DNA of 64,000 bases from Puffinus mauretanicus (taxonomy: Eukaryota > Chordata > Aves > Procellariiformes > Procellariidae), in contig JAJKFH010000115.1 of assembly GCA_023333565.1 (NCBI GenBank), positions 1,860,001 to 1,924,000 on the forward strand, given 5' to 3'. A program made the position numbers and the translations under genes. Positions 1 to 12,234 of the stretch are shown here, piece by piece (position 1 is the first letter of the stretch; each line of letters opens with the position of its first letter). Below the pieces are notes generated by a model that worked only from the letters and a program-made list of their open reading frames with translations, searched no databases and had not been told where the DNA came from.

Positions 1-1261
1 AAAAACATAGGGTATCACTGAAGTGCTACAGTATCAATTTGTCAAATGGACTCAGGTAAAACTATAAACTTCCTTAATAATTGTTTTCTTCAGTTTTGAT
101 ACATGGTTATGCACAAGATAAATGTAACTAACTAATTGCTACGAGCCAGAAAAGTGGAGTGGAGAATCTGCTTGTTTGCTTCTTGTAGTTTCAAGCACTG
201 TTGCTAGTATTTGTGAAACAACAGCACTGAGCTCACTGAGCTATTACATCTTTTACCTGCCAGAAACACAGGAAAACCTGTGGGGATGTGAATCCAGCTG
301 GAACTTTTCATTTTGCACCATGAAAATTAAGAAGAAGGAAAAAAAAGTGTAGGCTTAAGAACACCTCTTTGGCAAGATGTGCATTTAATCAGTGATTCTG
401 TACTTTGCTTTGACTTGAGTATGCATGACTTGCTTTTATTTTTAGGACACTAGAGGAGGCTCAGGAGTCAGGATAGTTTTTTTAACAGGCTGAACAAATT
501 AGAAAAGCAACAACTGGATGGTGTGCTATAAGAATGTACCCATCGTTCCTTGATGCAACTTTAGGACGTTCAGCTGAACTACATCAAGATTAATTCTGAT
601 CTTAGAAGACTATGCTTATATACATGAACTTTTAAGGACTTGAAAAAATGTTCTGTAATAATTCTTATTCCCACGAAAAATGCACTCCTTGCCTTTTTCT
701 TTTCCTGCCCCGAAAGGCCTGGGAAGGTGTTTTTTGGCATTGGTTTAAGTTTGGTTTTTCTTTTTTTTTTTTTTTCAGTTTAACACTTTTGGTTATGGCA
801 CTGTATCTTAGACTTCATTTATCACCCTACTTCCTTGCTATGGCTGTTGCTTGTAAATATTTTTAGTAGAACATCATTTAAGACCAGATAGATATACCTT
901 CTCTTGGTTTTTTTCTAATTTTCTATTTCTTAATGTTCTGTTTATAGTGTATTTGGTAAAGCTGTGTTAAAAAAAATCACACAGGGTATTTGAACAAATA
1001 CATTCTATAAGGAAACTAGCTTCTAGATGGTCAGCATTCTGGAAGAGCTTATCAGACCTTAATGTTATAAAGATTTCATACTATCTAGGAGTTAAAGACA
1101 TGCATTCTGCTCAAGAGAATTATGATATATTTTCTACTAACTGTAAAATATAGAGTAGATAAATTTTACAACAGAATTAAAGTAAATTTGCATCCTTGTC
1201 ACTATGAGCACAATTCCCCCCACCATTGTTTTCCATTGAATATAAAGTTTGTCTTCAGCAT
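1..1261. other. Unique AT-rich DNA, no gene seen
   Basis: I see no gene or recognisable repeat here. There is a 15-20 base T-rich run near 758-777. A 72-codon open frame at 648-866 has low-complexity F/S/L-rich content and no motif, so I treat it as chance. Confidence 0.5.
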
Positions 1262-2755
1262 AGGTTGGTAGAGACCTCCAGAGGCCGTACAGTCCAACTT
1301 CTTACTTAAGACTGTTTACCCCCACACCCTCTGGTCAAGTTGCTTAGGATAGTGTCCACCTGAGTTTAAGCTTCTCCAAAAGCAGAAATCCCACAGCCTC
1401 TCCGGTTACCCACTTCACCTGTTTGACCACAATGAAAACATTTTCCTTGTGTCTAGTCAGAATTTCCCCGTGCTCCAGCTTGCATCCATTGCCTCTCCTG
1501 CTCCCACTGTGCACCTCTGAGAACAGCCTGGCTCTGTCTTTCTACAATGTCCTCGTGGTATGTCAATGTTGTTGTACTGGAGAGCCCCAAGCTGCATAAA
1601 GTACTTCATATTTGATCTCACAAGAGTTTAACAGGGCACAAGATTCACTTTGCTCGAACTGTTGGCTGTTCTATTGCTAATGCAGCCAAGTATGCAGATG
1701 GCCTTCCTTGCTGCAAGGGTACACTGCGGACTCCTCCAGTTCGGCTGGTTTTCCACCTGGAGACCCAGGTCCTGCATTCTGCAAAGCTGCATTTTAGCCA
1801 GCTGGCACCAAGACTGTAGTCCTGCATGAGTTTATTCCACCCCAGATGAAGAAGTCTATATTTACCAAAGCTGAACTTAATTCAGTTCTTGTCATCCTTT
1901 TCTCTTGTGTGGTCTTCTCTTGGCTTGTGTGGTCTTTTGAACATCACCCCCACCCTCCAGCCTTTCTTCAGGTCGCTATTGTCCAGAAATGTAGGAAAAG
2001 TGCACTCTGTATAAGCATCCAGTTTGATAGTGAGGACTTTCCAGGACACAAGATGAGGCAGACCAGCCTGTAGTTTTGTGGATCCTCCTTCCCCATCTTC
2101 AAGACGGTGGTATAATTTCCCTTTTTCAAATTATCAGCAAAATCACAAAGACAGCAGCTAACTCCCCCGGCACCCTTGCATGCCTTCTGTCTGGCCCCTT
2201 GACCTTGTGTATGTCCATATGGCTTAAGCGCACCTTCACTTGATCTTACCTCTATTGTTTGTAATGCTTTTCTCCCACAGACTCTACTAACAGACTTGAG
2301 GATCTAGGAGGCATGTGGGCAAACCTAACCAGAGAAAAAAATGAGGTAAAACAATATTGGGTACCTTGGCTTTCTCCATGTCATTTGTCACTAGTTTTCC
2401 AGTCCCACTGAGAAGGGGTCCCACATTTCTTTCGCCTTCCTTTGGTGCCACTGTGCTTATAGAAGCTCTTCTGGCTGCCCTTCACATCCCTCACTAGTTC
2501 CAACTCCAGCCGAGCTTTGGCCTTCCTAGCTCCATCCCTGTACACTTGGGCAATTCTTCTGTATTCCTACCAGCTACCCCATCCCTGCTTCCACCTTCTG
2601 TGTTCTTTCTTTATCTAGTTGAGCTCAATCAGGAGTTCCTTGCTGATCCATGCTAGCCTTCTGCCATACTTGCTATGATAGTCTTTGAAATATCAGCTCT
2701 CACATTGGACCAGATTCTCTGTAATTCTTTGAAATTTTAGCTCTTGATAGTATGG
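1262..2755 (-). mobile_element. Ancient, heavily decayed CR1 LINE fragment
   Basis: Read on the minus strand, this is the 3' half of a CR1 non-LTR retrotransposon. Landmarks of CR1 antisense DNA appear in the expected order: the 3' UTR motif for a few bases of GGTTGG followed by a GGAGGTC-like box (1264-1295), the segment for a conserved asparagine/arginine-rich C-terminus (1380-1510), the 'gaccagcctgtagtt' finger-domain segment (2060-2080), and the linker segment with 'agaagctcttctggctgccctt' style similarity near 2461-2482. No reading frame survives; there are many indels and substitutions. The terminal ATTCTATG repeats are no longer recognisable. It is clearly older than the four CR1 copies listed below and may belong to an early avian subfamily. 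Its ends are approximate. Confidence is high for CR1 origin and low for subfamily. Confidence 0.8.
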
Positions 2756-4654
2756 TTCAATTTCCTTTTTTCTTTTTTCTTTTTTTTAAATTTTTCTTTC
2801 ATTTTAATTTCAGCTATTTAATTTAGCTACTGTGATAGCTACAGGGAAATCGATAAAGTTACAAAACTGTGAAAGAGGAGTGACACAGCAACAAATCAGC
2901 TTAGCACCGCCTCTTATAATTGACTGACACTTCTCATGGCCTACTGCTTAGTAAAACAGAACTTTGCCAAACCTCCAACATTTCAAACTCTGGTGAAAGT
3001 TTTGGGGATGTTTCAGTTTGCTTGTTTCTAAGAAGGCGGATAAGAAAAAAAAAGGAAAAAAAAGGCAAAAAAGAAAAAAGAAAAAAAAACGAACAACCCC
3101 CAAAACACTTTTTCTTTCCTAAAAAAGAAATTCATGCAAACTTCTCTTTGAAAAGCTTAGCACCACTGTGGTTAGATATACAATTGGTTTATCAGATGTC
3201 AGTTTTACTGCTCCCTCCAAAATCCATTCAGATACAGTAAAGGGTGACAAAAAACAATTACCAATGACTGAATGGTACATACTGGGACTCATAATTCAGG
3301 CTGTCCCTTCCAGTGTCAATACTAAGCAAAAGCTACATAACTGAGACAAGGAAAAGCTCAACCCACAGATGTTTCCAAACACATGGGTACTGGAATCTAG
3401 CACATTACACAGAAGCAAAGTATAGCTGACCAGCATCATCTAATGCAAAGAAAGGGCCCACCGAAGAACATAGTTCCCTGTGGCTAATTTCCCCTGTGGG
3501 TGGGACGTGAGTTACCAGCTCTGGTAATGATGCATCAGGACTCTGTTTCTCACAGATCCTGCCTGCCAGCTGAACTGGTCACTCCGCAGTGCCTGGTGGA
3601 TCTCAGGAGGAGCACTTGTTTTCCCCTTTGCAAAGTTGAGCCTCTGGTTGAATTCCTGGTGGGCATTTCAAATATGAACATTTCACAGTAGAAGTGGAAA
3701 GAGCCTCATGTTTATGTTAAAAAAAAACTAAAAAAAAGTGACACATAGCCATCACAAGCACCTTCAGTCTCAGCATTGCTGATACTTTTATAATCCATAA
3801 TTATATACATGTCAAAATGTTTATTCTTATAGAGAATTAAAGTCACCCCAATGTTTCATGACACAATGTTTCTTGAATGTGGTAAAATTTGTTTGACTTC
3901 TTAAAGTCCACATCAAGGAAGATTGGCAACATCCTTCTAAAAGAAAATAAAAAGACTCATCTAGTAGGTTCTAGGTACTGGGCCTTTAAGAGAACAAACA
4001 GTTGGGAATAATATTTTAATATAACAAACCTGAGGATTTTCACTGTAACATGCTTGAACCATGGCCCAGCATAAATGCACACAGATGCCTAACTTTGACA
4101 CGACACAGCTTATTACCAACATCAGTGAGCTATTGCTAAACTATTTCACCACACAGCTGGAGGGTGTAATTTTGAAGGCTACTGAACACTGTGAATCTCC
4201 CAATGTATCACAATTACAGAAACACCTGTGTTAAATAACTTTGCGCTGATTCACTATGAAAATGCATGGTGTTCAATAGTCCTTAGAATTAAATGCCTTG
4301 CCAACGAGCCACAGGTGTACACCACAGGAGCACATGATAATGTAATTGTGAAGGATGTGATGACAGCTCTCCATCCATAATACCACCTTCCCAAGATACA
4401 CTCATGCATCTATTTTATATTTATGTATTTTCTAACTGTAGCTTTAGAGTCATCTAAGCAAGCAGTATCAATTCCAAACGGAGCACTAATCAGGGAAGAA
4501 ATAAAAAACCTCCATGTAATTCAGGTTTAAAACCAACTGAATCCAGTCCAGGAAGGGACAAAATAAAACAATCAGCCCCTTGCCCCCAAAAAACCCCACA
4601 AAACTCACATCCTAATACTTTAAATAGATAGGATAACTTTGATATTTAATATTT
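2756..4654. other. Unique DNA with an A-rich tract, no gene seen
   Basis: No gene is supported. A T-rich stretch (2760-2810) and an A-rich stretch (3042-3089) stand out. The A-rich stretch creates a K-rich 106-codon open frame at 2920-3240 that I regard as a low-complexity artefact. The remainder has no recognised repeat. Confidence 0.5.
3042..3089 (+). repeat. A-rich low-complexity tract
   Basis: About 48 bases made of A runs broken by single or double G and one C. It could be an old poly(A)-type expansion. No retrocopy body is recognised 5' of it. Confidence 0.8.
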
Positions 4655-5358
4655 GTGGCTGGAAAGCTGCCTGTCAGAAAAGGACCTGGGAGTGCTGGTT
4701 GACAGCCGGCTGAACAGGAGCCGGCAGTGTGCTCAGGTGGCCAAGAAGGCCAATGGCATCCTGGCCTGTATCAGAAATAGCGTGGCCAGCAGGAGCAGGG
4801 AGGTGATCGTGCCCCTGTACTTGGCACTGGTGAGGCCGCACCTCGAATCCTGTGTTCAGTTTTGGGCCCCTCACTACAAGAAAGACATGGAGGTGCTGGA
4901 GCGTGTCCAGAGAAGAGCACCGAAGCTGGTGAAGGGTCTGGGGCACGTCTTATGAGGAGCGGCTGAGGGAACTGGGGTTGTTTAGTCTGGAGAAGAGGAG
5001 ACTGAGGGGAGACCTCATCGCTCTCTACAACTACCTGAAAGGAGGTTGTAGCGAGGTGGGTGTTGGTCTCTTCTCCCAAGTAACTAGCGATAGGACAAGA
5101 GGAAATGGCCTCAAGTTGCACCAAGGGAGGTTTAGGTTGGATATTAGGAAAAATTTATTCACTGAAAGGGTTATAAAGCATTGGAACAGGCTGCCCAGGG
5201 AAGTGGTTGAGTCACCATCCCTGGAGGTATTTAAAAGACGTGTAGATGTGGCGCTTAGGGACATGGTTTAGTGGGCATGGTGGTGTTGAGTTGATGGTTG
5301 GACTCGATGATCTTAGAGGTCTTTTCCAACCTTAATGACTCTATGATTCTATGATTCT
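4655..5358 (+). mobile_element. 5'-truncated CR1 LINE (CR1-Y-like), copy 1
   Basis: This is the last 0.7 kb of a CR1 retrotransposon on the plus strand: the RT C-terminal (thumb and tail) region of ORF2 followed by a short 3' UTR. The 3' end has the CR1 hallmarks: a TTGGACTCGATGATCTTAGAGG box near 5299-5320, then TTTTCCAACCTTAATGA, then ATTCTATG octamers ending at 5358. There is no poly(A) tail, as is normal for CR1. The element begins abruptly at about 4655 within the segment for WLESC, which is typical 5' truncation by incomplete target-primed reverse transcription. It matches the overlapping part of the copy at 7185-8281 very closely and has the same orientation. Confidence 0.96.
4656..5271 (+). 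pseudogene. Broken CR1 ORF2 C-terminal remnant (copy 1)
   Basis: Two open frames cover the coding part. The first (to 4955) reads from WLESC through [12 protein letters not shown], the [18 protein letters not shown] segment and [14 protein letters not shown] to a premature end after GLGHVL. The second (4978-5271) resumes at [19 protein letters not shown] and ends at the normal CR1 terminus after ALRDMV. The break lies near 4943-4955. There copy 1 is two bases shorter than the copies at 7185 and 58646, where the corresponding residues are [11 protein letters not shown]. The RT active site (FADD) is missing because of the 5' truncation, so no function is possible. Confidence 0.93.
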
Positions 5359-7184
5359 GTTTTTAAATTGAGGGCCTGCCAAATGCTTTCCTTACAGAAA
5401 ATGCTACTACAGAAACTAGATAAATACTTTGAGCCTGTTGAACACTATAGCCGAATTTTATTAATCCATTAAGATCTATAAGTTAGTTTAAAAATTCTAT
5501 GGCTATTATACCTTTCTATTGTACAGAGAAATAGAGAGCGATTTTTAAAGAAATGTATTCGGGTTCTGTAAACACTGACTGATGTTAGTCCTATTCTTTG
5601 AAACAGAATTTTTGCAAGGACTAACTATCACTTAGGAAATTTTGGAGGAGTTACATGATGTGAAAATTCCAGAAACATTCTGGAGCTTTTAATCAGAAGT
5701 AGAGAACTTTCTTTTGGATTGTTTCACAATTACAAAAAAAAAAAAAAAAAAAAAAAAAAATTATATATGAAGTTTTTTGATCAATAAACAGAAAATTACA
5801 GTGTCCTAAAGGATTCTGTAGAATGATAAAGTTGTCAGCAACAATTGTCAAATCACACATTTATCCATATCCACAAATGTATACTGCCCTTTGTTTTTTT
5901 GGTTTTTGTGGAGAACATAACCTAAAGGTTCAGTCAGGAAGACTTAATTTTCTCGTTATTGCAATTATGAGATCCTGCACTGCCAGAGTGGATGACTGAA
6001 TGAAGGCAGGCTCCATAACTATATATGACCCAGGAATAGATGTGAATTTGCCCAGCACTAGTATGGGGAAGAGGGAAGTCAGATGAGCTAATTTTCCTCT
6101 TGCTCCTCTCTGCTTTTGGTATGGCTTTTGGTCTGAATCTTTTCTACAAGTTTGGGTCAGTTCATGGCTACATGTACAGGTAAAGAAATTTGCATAACAT
6201 TTGAACCATGCAAAACATATTTATTAGTTCATGTGTTTTTACTTCATTTTAATTACAAAAATCGAGGGTAGCATCATCCCAAGTAGCTGCAAATTTGTGA
6301 TAAGTTTAGTCCAAGCTCCTTGCATTATAGTTGAAACTTTGCCTTTAGTTCCCTCCCTTGTGTTTGCCTATTTGCAGTAATGATGACATTCACTCACCTT
6401 TTACCCACAGCCTAATTATTAAAATGTTGAATGGAAACTCTGTGGGGATAAGAATGAGCAAATCTGTCATCCCACAATCTGCAAATATGCTAAAAGAGTG
6501 AAGAAAAGGGATCACAGAAGAAACTCTTCCCATCCTTAATAACCACTATCTGTCAGATTCATGTCATTTAATTACCATAAATGTAAGTCAATAACTTCTT
6601 TCATTAATTTGTATCTAATTGTCCATTTAAATCTGGTGCAAACTCTCTCCTCAAAGTGCTGAATACTGAGTAATACTGAGATTTGCCCTCACACCCTCAT
6701 TCACTAATGCCTCCCCTTCTGCTCTTCTGGCTCTCATACATAAAGGACAGCTAGAGACTCAGCCCTTTTTAACTCGTCTGTGCATATATACGCATACACG
6801 TCCCCCTTCCCCCTCTTCCCCCTGCTGTGTCTTCTCAACAATAGAATCAAGAGAATGTTTTAGAAACAAGCATCTACCATGTCATAGTCTTTAAGGTACT
6901 ATGGTTTTAATAGCTACTAACTTGATTGATACCAAGGCTTAACAATAGAAGACTTCAAGGGATGAGACTATGAGACTGAAGCTGAAAAGCCAGAGTCTCT
7001 GGTATGACTGCAATAAGAGTCACACTCTGTGGTGGGCACAGTGGTGGCAGATAACACACACTGACTGGTGGATTATGCAGCTGCCTCCTAATCTCTGTGG
7101 ATTTCTTCAAGAAACTCAAAAAACATAAAATATATTTCCCTTTATATTCAGCTCCACACATGGTAGATGCATCTTCTCTTCACT
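5359..7184. other. Unique DNA between two CR1 copies
   Basis: No gene or older repeat is recognised. It contains a pure 27-base A run at 5734-5760. The rest is AT-rich with short pyrimidine stretches (6800-6830). Confidence 0.5.
5734..5760 (+). repeat. Poly(A) homopolymer, 27 bases
   Basis: An uninterrupted run of 27 A followed by TTATATATGA. It is either a mononucleotide microsatellite or the tail of an unrecognised retrocopy. No target-site duplication was noticed around it. The length is likely variable between individuals. Confidence 0.9.
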
Positions 7185-8281
7185 CTTTGCTGGGTGAAAA
7201 ACTGGCTGGAAGGCCAGGCCCAAAGAGTGGTGGTGAATGGAGTTAAATCCAGGTGGCAGCCAATCACAAGCGGTGTTCCCCAGGGATCAGTATTGAGGCC
7301 ACTTCTGTTCAATATCTTTATCAATGATCTGGATGAGGGGATCGAGTGCACCCTCAGTAAGTTTGCAGACGACACCAACTTGGGCGGGAGTGTTGATCTG
7401 CTGGAGGGTAGGAAGGCTCTGCAGAAGGATCTGAACAGGTTGGATCGATGGGCTGAGGTGAATTATATGAGGTTCAACAAGGCCAAGTGCTGGGTCCTGC
7501 ATTTGGGTCACAACAGCCCCATGCAATGCTACAGGCTTGGGGAAGAGTGGCTGGAAAGCTGCCCAGAGGAAAAGGACCTGGGTGTGCTGGTTGACAGCCG
7601 GCTGAACAGGAGCCAGCAGTGTGCCCAGGTGGCCAAGAAGGCCAATGGCATCCTGGCCTGTATCAGAAATAGTGTGGCCAGCAGGAGCAGGGAGGTGATC
7701 GTGCCCCTGTACTCGGCACTGGTGAGGCCGCACCTCGAATCCTGTGTTCAGTTTTGGGCCCCTCACTACAAGAAAGACTTTGAAGTGCTAGAACATGTCC
7801 AAAGAAGGGCACCGAAGCTGGTGAAGGGTCTGGAGCACAAGTCTTATGAGGAGCAGTTGAGGTAACTGGGGTTGTTTAGTCTGGAGAAAAGGAGGCTCAG
7901 GGGAGACCTTATTGCTCTCTACAACTACCTGAAAGGTAGACTGTTGTGAGGTGGGTGTTGGTCTCTCCTCCCAAGTAACAAGTGATATGACAAGAGGAAA
8001 CGGCTTCAAGTTGCACCAGGGGAGGTTTAGGTTGGATATTAGGAAAAATTTATTCACTGAAAGGGTTATCAAGCATTGGAACAGGCTGCCCAGGGAAGTG
8101 GTAGAGTCACCATCCCTGGAGGTATTTAAAAGACGTGTAGATGTGGTGCTTAGGGACATAGTTTAGTGGTGGATTGGGCAGCGTTAGGTTTATGGTTGGA
8201 CTCGACAATCTTAAAGGTTTTTTCCAACCTAAATGATTCTATTGATTCTATGATTCCATGATTCTATGATTCTATGATTCT
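7185..8281 (+). mobile_element. 5'-truncated CR1 LINE (CR1-Y-like), copy 2
   Basis: This is the 3' 1.1 kb of a CR1 on the plus strand. It begins abruptly in the segment for [10 protein letters not shown] and runs through the RT palm, thumb and C-terminus to a 3' UTR with the GGTTGGACTCGA box (8195-8206) and about six copies of the ATTCTATG octamer, some varied (8232-8281). The octamer array is longer than in copy 1. It is 5'-truncated, as nearly all CR1 insertions are. The 5' boundary is uncertain by about 10 bases. The sequence, subfamily and orientation match the neighbour 1.8 kb upstream. It is an independent insertion rather than a duplicate, because it starts about 370 bp earlier in the element and its flanks differ. 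Confidence 0.96.
7191..8166 (+). pseudogene. Broken CR1 ORF2 (RT palm to C-terminus), copy 2
   Basis: The open frame at 7167-7865 (232 codons; its start codon lies in flanking DNA) keeps the RT signature [20 protein letters not shown] at residues 35-54 and the catalytic FADDT at residues 66-70. The usual G of VLGP is R here. The frame stops at TAA 7863-7865, where related copies have GAA after YEEQLR, so a single G-to-T change explains it. After that the frame reads [23 protein letters not shown], then shifts near 7936-7950 where an AAAGGAGGTTGTAGC-type segment is altered. The last part (7951-8166) reads [12 protein letters not shown] to the terminal [11 protein letters not shown]. At least one nonsense change, one frameshift and the 5' truncation make it inactive. 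Confidence 0.93.
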
Positions 8282-11200
8282 TTGCTCTTTGTTTTTGCAG
8301 TATTGATATTTTCATGTAGTATATTATGTTTCTCAGCACAGCTTCTTTTCCTGCTCGATCTTGTAGTCAAACACTAATCTTGATCTTTTGAACATCACAT
8401 CCTAAAGTAATTCAGTATTATGCGTTCCTTTCCAAGTCATAGAAGAGGATAAGACAGGTCATGAGGAAACAAATCTTTGCTGACAAGTAAATAACTTTGA
8501 TAACCTAACTGCCAAACATGACAAAAATCAAGAGACACACGGAAATTGATTTAACTAAGCAATATTTCATTCTTTGCTTACATGCTTCTGATCAGTGCTT
8601 TCATCAGGATATAGAATAATAGACCTAAGTTTCTGTCCTGGATCAGATGAAAAACAAGGCCCAACTACAGGGACAAAAATTCCCATGCTTAAATGTATCT
8701 ACATTGTAGTCCCATATACTTGAAAGTGCATGGCTATAAAGGAGAAAGTTAAGCATGTATCTAAGTCCTTTGAGGATCAGGGAATCTAAAAAAAACCAAT
8801 GGTACTTTGAAGTGAGTGCAGCTGCATCAATTTCTATCCATATTGTCTAGAACATAGCAGTAAGATATTCTCAAAGAGCAGTAAAGATTTTTAGAGGAAT
8901 AATGTACAGCATGCTATTAAAATTTCAATGGTTACCACCTATGAAAAAAACAACTGTTTTGAGATCTAGATAAAACACATTGAAGAATATAACCTATATT
9001 AAAGAATACAGCTGTCATGGAATTAAGTATACACTTTATAAATTTATGAAAACCATCTTCTGTTTAAATTATCGAGGTGGTTTAATTTGAGTCATGTGGA
9101 AGCTAACAGGAAAAACCTTAATGGTGGTGGTGAGGTAAGCCAGTCTTCAAGCAAATTGATTTATTCAAACAAAGCTGATTTCTTAGCTTTCATAATTTCA
9201 AGTTGTCCCCATCCATCCATCCGTTTACCTGTTATCCCACTTGCTGTCCCAGAACAGTGGAAACAAAAACACTATTGAAATTTGAAGGCCTCTCCCTTTT
9301 TCTCAAGCAGATGATAAATAGACAGAAATATGGGCACGCACCCACAAAGGTTTTTAAAGTTTTTTTTGAAAATTTTGGGCCACTCTAGGTCACTGTAAAA
9401 GAATCAACAATTTAAAGTGTCTTGTGTGCTGCCTCCTTCTTTAAAGTAATTTTTATCTACATTCTTTCTTCACTTAAACAAATACTGTTTGGTTACAAAA
9501 AGTTGACTGATCACTGTACTCGTTGCTCACAGGCCTCTGCATATGTGTAAGTACAATAGATATGCATGCACTGTGTTTAAGATAATTTCTGGTTTAGGAC
9601 TGGTAAAAGCCTGAAAATTGGTACTTCAGTGAATGCACTTACAGAGACCAAAAGGACAACAGCTGTGCAGCTAGACCTGTAATCATGACAACAGTTAAAA
9701 ATGAATTCATTCTATCTACATGATTGAAATTCATTTTGTGTCCAGGGACAACAAATGAGTTTCATAAGATGGTTACATATTGCACTGTTGAATCATTTTA
9801 GGAAGAGACTTATCTTAAAGTAGCCAGATAGGTAATTTCTCCTGTGTATAGAAAGATAAAAGTAACTAAGATTGTACTCTATAGTTCATTAGATACTACA
9901 TAAATTGCTTTGATATTTTCCGAAATATTAGCTGCATGAAGTTAAAGGTAGTTGTTTTCACATTCCCATTAATATAAGGCTACATGCAGCTGTTTCTTGG
10001 AGGAAGAAATCATAAGCACGGCACTGGTGCACAGGCTTTAAATACCGTTATATTGGCAGCACGCCCAATTTCTATCACTAACACCCAAAGCATTGCTTAT
10101 CATGATCTTCCTCCTTATCTACTTTCCAGAGAAGTTTATGAATGCTGATATCTAAAAAGAAAGATGCATAAGTACAAGAGTACACACACACACTCTGGAT
10201 GATGTTAAACAGAAGATTAACACATCAGCTGTTACTTTCTGGATAGCTATGTTCAGTTTCTGCTAGTGAAAATCAGTTTGATGGTTTCACTTTAGTCTTT
10301 ATTTGCAGCTATCATAAAATATTGATGTTATTGGCTGATTCCCTTCAACAGATGACCAAGAACATCTTGTGCAGAGCAGGATTGAAATATACATGCAGAA
10401 CTGTGCAAGAAACTTTTGAACACTGCTATTTCTTCTATTTCATGAACACTAAACCCATGTAAAAATACCTTAAAAAGTCAAATCTCAGTGAAGAAAAAAA
10501 TTTCTTGCTTCTGCATCTGTTGGCATCCCCACATTCCTGTTCTCATCACAAACTGGTAAATTGATGAGAAAGGTGTTTGTTTTGTAAGAAATCCTTTGCA
10601 CTTTAACTTAAAATGATAACATAACAGAAAAACTTAAGTCTGCTCCACTTGTGAATGTATCTTAACACTAAACTATTTTTTGTTATTAAAACATTACAGA
10701 GAATGACACCAGAGAAATAGGAAGGCTAGCTGTGTAATTGGGACCCATCTAATCTCCCTCCATACTCAACATATCTTGTGTCATCTGATTTGAATCCCCA
10801 GGATTGTACCTAAGTTTATATCTAAAGTGGGAGCCCAGACATGCAATTCGCCACCCCTCTCTCTCCTCTGTATCTCTGTGCCTTGTTTTTAAAAGCGGAA
10901 AGGAAAGCCTGTCTCTCAAGACTGGAAGGGAACTGCAGCATGCTCTGACAGCTTCCCACCATGGATCCTGCAGGAAGCAAGGCTCTTGCATGGGCCATGG
11001 TACACACCTGGTACTCAGCATAAACCTAAACTTAATTTTCCTGTAGCTAGGCAACCATCTGCAGATGTTAAGACTTGCTGAAGACATAAATCAACGAGTG
11101 TGAAGTGTTCCAGCACCACAACAGCACAATATTTGAGCAATCTGGCTCTTACACTTTTGCTTTGAAACGTGGCATCCAAAGTTAGGTAACCTAGCTCAGT

Positions 11201-11340
11201 GTGCAGCCCCGTTGCCATTTTGTGATGGCAGGTAACGCAGAAAGTTACAGGTGATATAGAAGGAGATTTTCCTTTTCTCTCCTTTTTGCTTAGTGTAGAA
11301 GAAAAGTCCTTCAGAACAAATGTATATATCTGCCTCTGTC

Positions 11341-11370
11341 TGTGTGTTGTGTGTGTGTGTGCATGTGTGT
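11341..11370 (+). repeat. (TG)n microsatellite, imperfect
   Basis: TG repeats interrupted by TTG and CATG. The antisense strand gives a histidine/threonine-rich open frame that is an artefact of the repeat. Confidence 0.85.
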
Positions 11371-12203
11371 TCATGGAAAATGATAATATGCACCCTGGTA
11401 ACCTTCATATAATCTTTACGTGCTGTGAGACTTAATAGGATTTTCATGCTGATCTTGTAACGGTATGCTTTTAAGTCTTGCTGTTTTTCTTTGGAAGCAA
11501 ATGGGCTGTGGCTGCAAGAACCCAAAGTTAATGGCACCAGGTTATCTCTTGACCATCCTCCAGGTTAACGTGGGGCCAGTTATCTGTGCATACCAAAGTA
11601 ATTCCTAGAACGCCACAGATAAACACTATGGATTCATTTGTTATGTATAATACCCTTGAGTCACAGGTCTGTAATATTCATTCCATTATTTCAGTAGATA
11701 CTAAAAGACAAAGTAACTATTGCAGACTGGAAAAAATCCCTCAAGTTAAGGGTACAACTCAAGTTTTCATTGGAAATTAGATTAGACTAAACAGAAGACA
11801 TAAGTATGTTTTACTGTAAACTAAATTCTAATGGGAGTAGACAAGCTAATTCACTTTCAGAGCTGATAGTTACAGTGTTAATTCTGATACTTACCAGAGA
11901 ACCAAAAGTCCATTTATTTTAAGACAAGAAGGAATTTGTTCTTAATATTTCGCAGTTTCTGGATACTTCCTTTTCATCGGATTAATAAAAAGAATGATGT
12001 CTATTATGTCTGGTAACAGTTTGGGGAAATGATTTAGTGGTGAGTGGAAGTTGCAGGACTTTTAAGTCACTTACAGAATTATTTGAAAAATTCAGTGTTC
12101 CAAAGACATTTTACTCCTGAGACCTGATGTAACCACTGAGACAGAAAGGACAGCCAATTTAACACAAAACTAGCAGTAGAAGCAGATGGGACAGAGGTCA
12201 CAG

Positions 12204-12234
12204 CAAAAAAAAAAAAACAAAAAAACAAAAAAAA
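12204..12234 (+). repeat. A-rich tract
   Basis: Runs of 13, 7 and 8 A separated by single C, followed by CCCC. A low-complexity tract. Confidence 0.8.

Noticed and set aside
2920..3240. 106-codon frame with a lysine-rich middle
   Set aside because: It is created by an A-rich low-complexity tract.
5734..5760. Poly(A) run as the tail of a processed pseudogene
   Set aside because: No gene-like body upstream and no flanking duplication was noticed. A mononucleotide repeat is the simpler reading.
7287..7766. 159-codon minus-strand frame
   Set aside because: Antisense shadow of the CR1 RT region in copy 2.
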